Below the pieces are notes generated by a model, which had not been told where the DNA came from, ran no database searches, and saw only the letters and a program-made list of their open reading frames with translations. Shown here one piece after another: positions 60,252-64,000 of a stretch of DNA of 64,000 nt. Each line of letters begins with the position of its first letter. Position 1 is the stretch's first letter. The position numbers were made by a program, and so were the translations under genes. Location: assembly GCF_011765625.1 (NCBI RefSeq), contig NZ_CP050315.1, positions 148,171-212,170 on the forward strand, given 5' to 3'. Source of the stretch: Shewanella aestuarii. Lineage in GTDB: Bacteria; Pseudomonadota; Gammaproteobacteria; Enterobacterales; Shewanellaceae.

Positions 60252-62690
60252 TTATCGATTAGATAAGTCTTTTTTAAGGTTTTTCAAAAGTTGTAACTGA
60301 CGCTCAGGATTTGCCTGCAATCGTTGTTTGCCGGGGTACCCAGTTACATCAGCGATGTTTTCAATGGTTTTCTTGGTAACACGTTTGATAGTCTCTTTAG
60401 ATTTTTCAGGTTGAATGAGTGAGTTGATAGCTTCGAGGTTGGTAGAGAGTGAGTCTTTATCCAACGTCCCGTTTGAGAATATATTGGTGAATAACGATTT
60501 GTTTTCTAGCGCTGTTTTTTCGGCTTCTTCTTCAATATCACTGGCATACTCGGTAGAAGTATCAGAATCAAATGACTCTTCATCAAAGGTATTATTAATA
60601 TCAATCTGATCTTCGACTTTTTCATCGGCATCAGAAGTTTCAACAGGTTTATCGGGAGTGGAATTCGCCTGAGCATAGCTGGCGGTAAAGATGTTATTGT
60701 ATTCTTGTTCCAGACGCGCAAGGAAAATCATAAAGACCCCAGCTGCTTGTGCTTCACTAGGCACATCAGCTTGATTAGCTAACATAAAATCACGGTTAAT
60801 ATTTAAGAGCTCACTTTCAGAGCCGCGAGTGGTTTCAATTTTGGATTCTTGTTCCAAAATTTTAATGAAGGCGTTGCTATATTGATTAACGCCGTCCAAT
60901 AAAATTGATAATTCATGAGGATTGAATTTAGGGCAGGGAACAAAGTCATTAAGCGCAGTAACCTTGAGTTCTTTAGCGGTGATTTGTGGAATATTCACTT
61001 TAAAGAAACGGTCTTGTTGCTGAAGATAAACTTCACCCTCGATCAAGGTATTAAAATCACGGATATCCACGCGGCTGCGGCGAACTGTATTGACCTGATT
61101 GGCGATTTGATTGCCGTGAAAAACCCCGCCTTTTTCTAAATCTTTACGATCTTCTTCAACCGTGTACGCCTCTCCCATTTGATCTCTAAACATTTCTACA
61201 GACTGTTTATCCATCAAAAAGCCACCAAGTTTTGTAACAGTGTTACCAATTACAGAGTCGGTTTCTTTGCTTGCCATATCGGAAAGACGACGCATACCAG
61301 GTAGGTCTTGCGCTGCGTAAATCATTGATATAAAGAGGGATCTGGACTGGGCGCTGGCAACTGCAGTTCCTTCAACGAAGTAATAGCCCACCTCATCGTT
61401 GATAGATAAGTACGGAACGCTTGCAGAAGTAGCAGAGTTTTTAATATTGGTTTGGACGTCACCTTCAAATTGATGGCCAAGAGAAGAACCCATCATAGAT
61501 TTTTGGGCAGCAAGAGAAATACGCCCTAGATTTGCTAATGAAGATGGCGATTTTTCCAATGCAGGTAATAAAACCATTAAAATGCGACGATTGATCACAC
61601 AGTCTTTCATGCTCACTTGGCCCATGATGCATTGGAAGATAAATGAGTAATCGCCCACGAGCATATTAATTAAAGGAATTATTTGCATGGTAATAAAACC
61701 AAATTGGTCATATACCGTTGTGGATTGTGGTGATTGGCCTTTTAATAATTGGCTAAATGACGCTTCTGTCATACCAGGAATGGTTCGAATGAATTCAACT
61801 AATTCTGAAGATGCAGCTAGAGGTAAATCACTACGTCCGGCGAGCTTACCGACAGACTCTAAGCTCAGGTAAGGGATAAATGAACTCACTGATAGTTGAA
61901 TTTCACCAATATCACGACGATAAACCATAACCTTAGTCAAAGCTGAGAGGAATGATTCAGCTCGTTTTGCCCAAATATCACCATCACCATCAAGGAGAGA
62001 TTTTTGTAATTCAGAAATATCAGAGTAACTAGAACTGTAATAGGGGTTAAAAGTGTTAGACATTTGGTGTTCAGTTCTGCCCCAAATATCCTGTCCACCC
62101 GTGATATAGGAAATCATTAAGAAATCTAATGCACGATTGAAGCGCATTGCATTAGATAAATGCTCAACACTCAGGTCAAGCTGAGCTTTACCATCGGTGA
62201 ATGAGTAACCCGAACCCATTACTAAGGCGCCACTGATGGTCAAGGTTGTTAAGCCAACTGATTTACCGCCACCGGTTGTGGCAAGAAAAAGTAAATGTCT
62301 TCTGGATTTTTCAATTGTATTCCAAACTTCATATCCATCATCAGTAACGCCAAGATATACAACACCAGCAGGTTTACCTTGAACTCTACCCTTTTGGCTG
62401 GGTACCCAATCGTTTGGATCGATATCTTGTTTTGCACCTGCAGGCACATATAAAGGCATGCTTAATAATTCTGGTTTACAAAAAAGCCAAATAAAAACCA
62501 GTAGAGGAAAAAGGATCTTAGTAATAGTTGGCGATATAATTAACAAAAAGCCCAGCACCATGAGTACATAGCCATACTTCCTACCCCGAAACAGTGATAT
62601 GACTTCTGTAATAGGGTCTTTGTAATGACGAACAACCTTATCCTTGTTAATTTCGTCTGTAGCTGAAATACCAAATTTGTTATGGGCCAT
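60252..62690 (-). CDS. DotL/IcmO/TrbC-like type IV coupling ATPase, 812 aa
   Basis: Two membrane helices (about 37-72) anchor a large cytoplasmic ATPase domain with Walker A ATTGGGKSVGLTT (138-150). Downstream segments match the type IVB group: INDEVGYYFVEGTAVASAQSRSLFISMIYAAQDLPGMRRLS, then VIGNTVTKLGGFLMDKQSVEMF. Type IVB coupling proteins bring the relaxase-DNA complex to the secretion channel at the inner membrane. The C-terminal 200 residues are acidic and disordered, then basic. It starts 8 bp after the 163-aa gene behind AGGTGGAATT. It implies a Dot/Icm or IncI-type conjugation system, whose remaining genes would lie beyond the window. Confidence 0.88.
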   Translation of the reverse strand: MAHNKFGISATDEINKDKVVRHYKDPITEVISLFRGRKYGYVLMVLGFLLIISPTITKILFPLLVFIWLFCKPELLSMPLYVPAGAKQDIDPNDWVPSQKGRVQGKPAGVVYLGVTDDGYEVWNTIEKSRRHLLFLATTGGGKSVGLTTLTISGALVMGSGYSFTDGKAQLDLSVEHLSNAMRFNRALDFLMISYITGGQDIWGRTEHQMSNTFNPYYSSSYSDISELQKSLLDGDGDIWAKRAESFLSALTKVMVYRRDIGEIQLSVSSFIPYLSLESVGKLAGRSDLPLAASSELVEFIRTIPGMTEASFSQLLKGQSPQSTTVYDQFGFITMQIIPLINMLVGDYSFIFQCIMGQVSMKDCVINRRILMVLLPALEKSPSSLANLGRISLAAQKSMMGSSLGHQFEGDVQTNIKNSATSASVPYLSINDEVGYYFVEGTAVASAQSRSLFISMIYAAQDLPGMRRLSDMASKETDSVIGNTVTKLGGFLMDKQSVEMFRDQMGEAYTVEEDRKDLEKGGVFHGNQIANQVNTVRRSRVDIRDFNTLIEGEVYLQQQDRFFKVNIPQITAKELKVTALNDFVPCPKFNPHELSILLDGVNQYSNAFIKILEQESKIETTRGSESELLNINRDFMLANQADVPSEAQAAGVFMIFLARLEQEYNNIFTASYAQANSTPDKPVETSDADEKVEDQIDINNTFDEESFDSDTSTEYASDIEEEAEKTALENKSLFTNIFSNGTLDKDSLSTNLEAINSLIQPEKSKETIKRVTKKTIENIADVTGYPGKQRLQANPERQLQLLKNLKKDLSNR

Positions 62691-62698
62691 AATTCCAC

Positions 62699-63190
62699 CT
62701 AATTGTCTTTAAATAAATCGGCTGGAACCCATTTATCTTCTTTTGGTTTAGATTGAATCCGTCCACCAGGCTCGATAGGTGGTCGTACAATAGGTGGTTT
62801 AGTAATCGGTGGTGTGATCATAGGTGGTTTCGGTGAAGGTTTAGGTGTTGATGATTTGCCTCCGCTAGATCCGCCGCTAGAACCGCCATATTTAGAGCCG
62901 CCAGAACCTCCGGGAAAACTATTGCCACTGTACTCTCCATAAAAGCCCATGAGATCATTAGTGCCAAAGCCACAAAACAAATCAGCACCAAAGCTCGGCA
63001 TCGATGGCATATCGATAACAAGATCACCAAGACCGCAAGATTCAAGAAGGCTCGGTACCTCATCTATCATGTATCGTTCAAATTTATCTTGATGAGATTC
63101 CCTTGGCGATTGCGAGCAGGAATCAGCAGCAAAACCATTGAGTGAGATAATAGAAAATAGGCAAGACAGTAAAGTAACTTTAATTTTCAT
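62699..63190 (-). CDS. Predicted secreted Gly/Pro-rich transfer protein, 163 aa
   Basis: A signal peptide (MKIKVTLLSCLFSIISLNGFAA) is followed by a short Cys-containing domain (about 23-80), a Gly/Ser-rich linker and a Pro/Ile repeat region (PPMITPPITKPPIVRPPIE) ending in a charged tail. The extended Pro region would suit a periplasm-spanning link. The family is not recognised. It overlaps the 245-aa gene by 11 bases and precedes the DotL-like gene by 8 bp, so it is surely in the same operon. Confidence 0.75.
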   Translation of the reverse strand: MKIKVTLLSCLFSIISLNGFAADSCSQSPRESHQDKFERYMIDEVPSLLESCGLGDLVIDMPSMPSFGADLFCGFGTNDLMGFYGEYSGNSFPGGSGGSKYGGSSGGSSGGKSSTPKPSPKPPMITPPITKPPIVRPPIEPGGRIQSKPKEDKWVPADLFKDN

Positions 63191-63917
63191 CTGAATTCTC
63201 TTTTCCGGTATCGCTAATGTCGTCTAAATCCAATCCATCTTCGTCGAAACCAACTGAGGTCGTCGTAGCTGCAACTTGCTTATTAGTTTCTGTAGTCTTC
63301 TCTTTAATGAAGCCATCAACCTGTTGAACATCAGCTTCAACATCAGCTTCAATATCAGCTTCAATATCAGCTTCAATATCAGCTTCAACATCGGCTTCAA
63401 CATCGGCTTCTACTTCTGTAGCTGGTGCGGTTGCTGTAGCTGTAGAAGGAGTGGAGGATTGGGGTTTAATTTTTTCGTTTAATTTAGTGAATATAATTTT
63501 GGTTCGTTCACTGCTAAAAATTTTAAGCATTAAAAAAGTGCGAGCAGTGTAAGAAATTCTGACGTAAAGCATCTCAAGGAATTGCTTCGATTCTTCATCG
63601 ATAGCTAAAGATTTATCAGTAAGGCTTGCAAGTTTGTCTGGATCGGCAGTGCCGAGGATATTAATCAGGCGAAGAGTGCGCGGAAATGAAAATAAGGCAG
63701 ATAGGCCGAGCAATGTAGAGTTGTCTAACGATTTAATAATTTCGATTTCATTAGATTGAGTGATGTCAGTTAGGGCAGATGATATGTCTTCGATTAATTC
63801 TTTTATGTTTTTTTCTTCGTCGGATGGCCAATCTTCACGCAAAGACGCATCAACAGCGGCTTTTGCTGTGTTACCAAGAGTTACAAGCCAGTCTTTTAAG
63901 CTTCTATCATCCAACAT
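63180..63917 (-). CDS. Transfer-operon protein with EAD(V/I) repeats, 245 aa
   Basis: I do not recognise it. Residues 1-150 are a helical domain (LVTLGNTAKAAVDASL, LDNSTLLGLSALFSFPRTLRLINILG). Then comes a Ser/Thr/Ala-rich linker and seven repeats of a VEAD/IEAD unit (about 170-198, coded by a 12-bp minisatellite at 63333-63415), and an acidic C-terminus. Its position as the first gene before the DotL-like gene suggests an adaptor or chaperone for the coupling protein, an inference from location only. A variant of the TTAAAGTAACTTTAA palindrome lies at its 3' end (63169-63183). Confidence 0.72.
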   Translation of the reverse strand: MLDDRSLKDWLVTLGNTAKAAVDASLREDWPSDEEKNIKELIEDISSALTDITQSNEIEIIKSLDNSTLLGLSALFSFPRTLRLINILGTADPDKLASLTDKSLAIDEESKQFLEMLYVRISYTARTFLMLKIFSSERTKIIFTKLNEKIKPQSSTPSTATATAPATEVEADVEADVEADIEADIEADIEADVEADVQQVDGFIKEKTTETNKQVAATTTSVGFDEDGLDLDDISDTGKENSDEN

Positions 63918-64000
63918 AATTTGTTTTTCACTTTACTTAACATGTTATTGATACGTATACTAGCACCAGAAAGTAAAAAATGGAATACATGGTGGTAACA
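63918..64000. other. Upstream end of transfer operon
   Basis: No gene is visible. On the minus strand the sequence before the ATG at 63917 is AT-rich with a GTATACGTATC segment; a promoter is likely but no -35/-10 pair is convincing. Confidence 0.3.

Noticed and set aside
1..64000. tRNA, rRNA or integron attC sites
   Set aside because: No cloverleaf, rRNA segment or paired attC core with an integrase gene was found by eye.

Overview
The window is best read as a 64 kb piece of a large, AT-rich, low-copy conjugative plasmid from a marine-type gammaproteobacterium (Shewanella/Vibrio/Pseudoalteromonas-like). The plasmid reading rests on two separate Rep genes beside iteron or repeat arrays, a parA-parB locus beside a huge centromere-like array, a second ParB-like gene, and a DotL/TrbC-type conjugation ATPase. 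The host guess rests on base composition, the GlyGly-CTERM tail of a secreted metalloprotease and the protein families present; the species cannot be fixed. I saw no tRNA, rRNA or CRISPR.

Layout. 1-19 kb is cargo: mostly small unrecognised genes, a lipoprotein, a 1430-aa ligand-sensor/PAS/GGDEF/EAL protein, a 1241-aa protein made of about twenty ~50-residue repeats, a DUF4942-adenine methyltransferase fusion, a DUF4262-like protein and a PDZ/zinc-ribbon membrane protein. 19-21 kb is replicon 1: a Rep_3-type initiator, about 16 iterons, a GATC-rich AT tract and a DnaA box. 21-32 kb is more cargo, with an IS605-type tnpB element, a RadA paralogue, a DUF4942 protein and a DnaQ-like exonuclease. 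32.3-38 kb holds a divergent DndC-like (1136 aa) / DndB-like (DGQ motif) module with two small partners, but no dndD or dndE. 38.5-42 kb has small genes and a divergent cytosine-C5 methyltransferase. 42.4-50.6 kb is the partition region: parA, a frameshifted parB, an unknown 463-aa protein, about 50 copies of a 16-bp palindrome and about nine copies of a ~100-bp repeat. 50.7-52.1 kb is replicon 2 (IncFII-like RepA with a DnaA box downstream). 52.2-54.6 kb carries a plasmid recA and a KorB/ParB-like protein. 54.8-59.6 kb has the frameshifted protease and a four-gene unknown operon. 59.6-63.9 kb is a transfer operon running leftwards.

Regulation. Three repeated cis signals tie the cargo together. 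(a) A 16-bp box, consensus TATCAATTAAGAGTTG, overlaps recognisable promoters at about 14 places. (b) A 5'-UTR hairpin has variable but complementary stems, a constant A(U/A)UGCGACC loop and a following ACGAGG Shine-Dalgarno; it occurs nine times, eight of them just upstream of a start codon. (c) A 17-bp palindrome, ATAGGCTTAAAGCCTAT, fills the promoter spacer of the protease gene and, nearly intact, of recA. I regard the covarying leader RNA with its linked box as the best candidate for an undescribed regulatory system. The repeat protein, the partial Dnd-like module and the centromere array come next.

Caveat. parB and the metalloprotease each break at a six-base homopolymer (C6 and G6), and both need the same shift of -1. 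This could be homopolymer under-calling in the assembly rather than biology.
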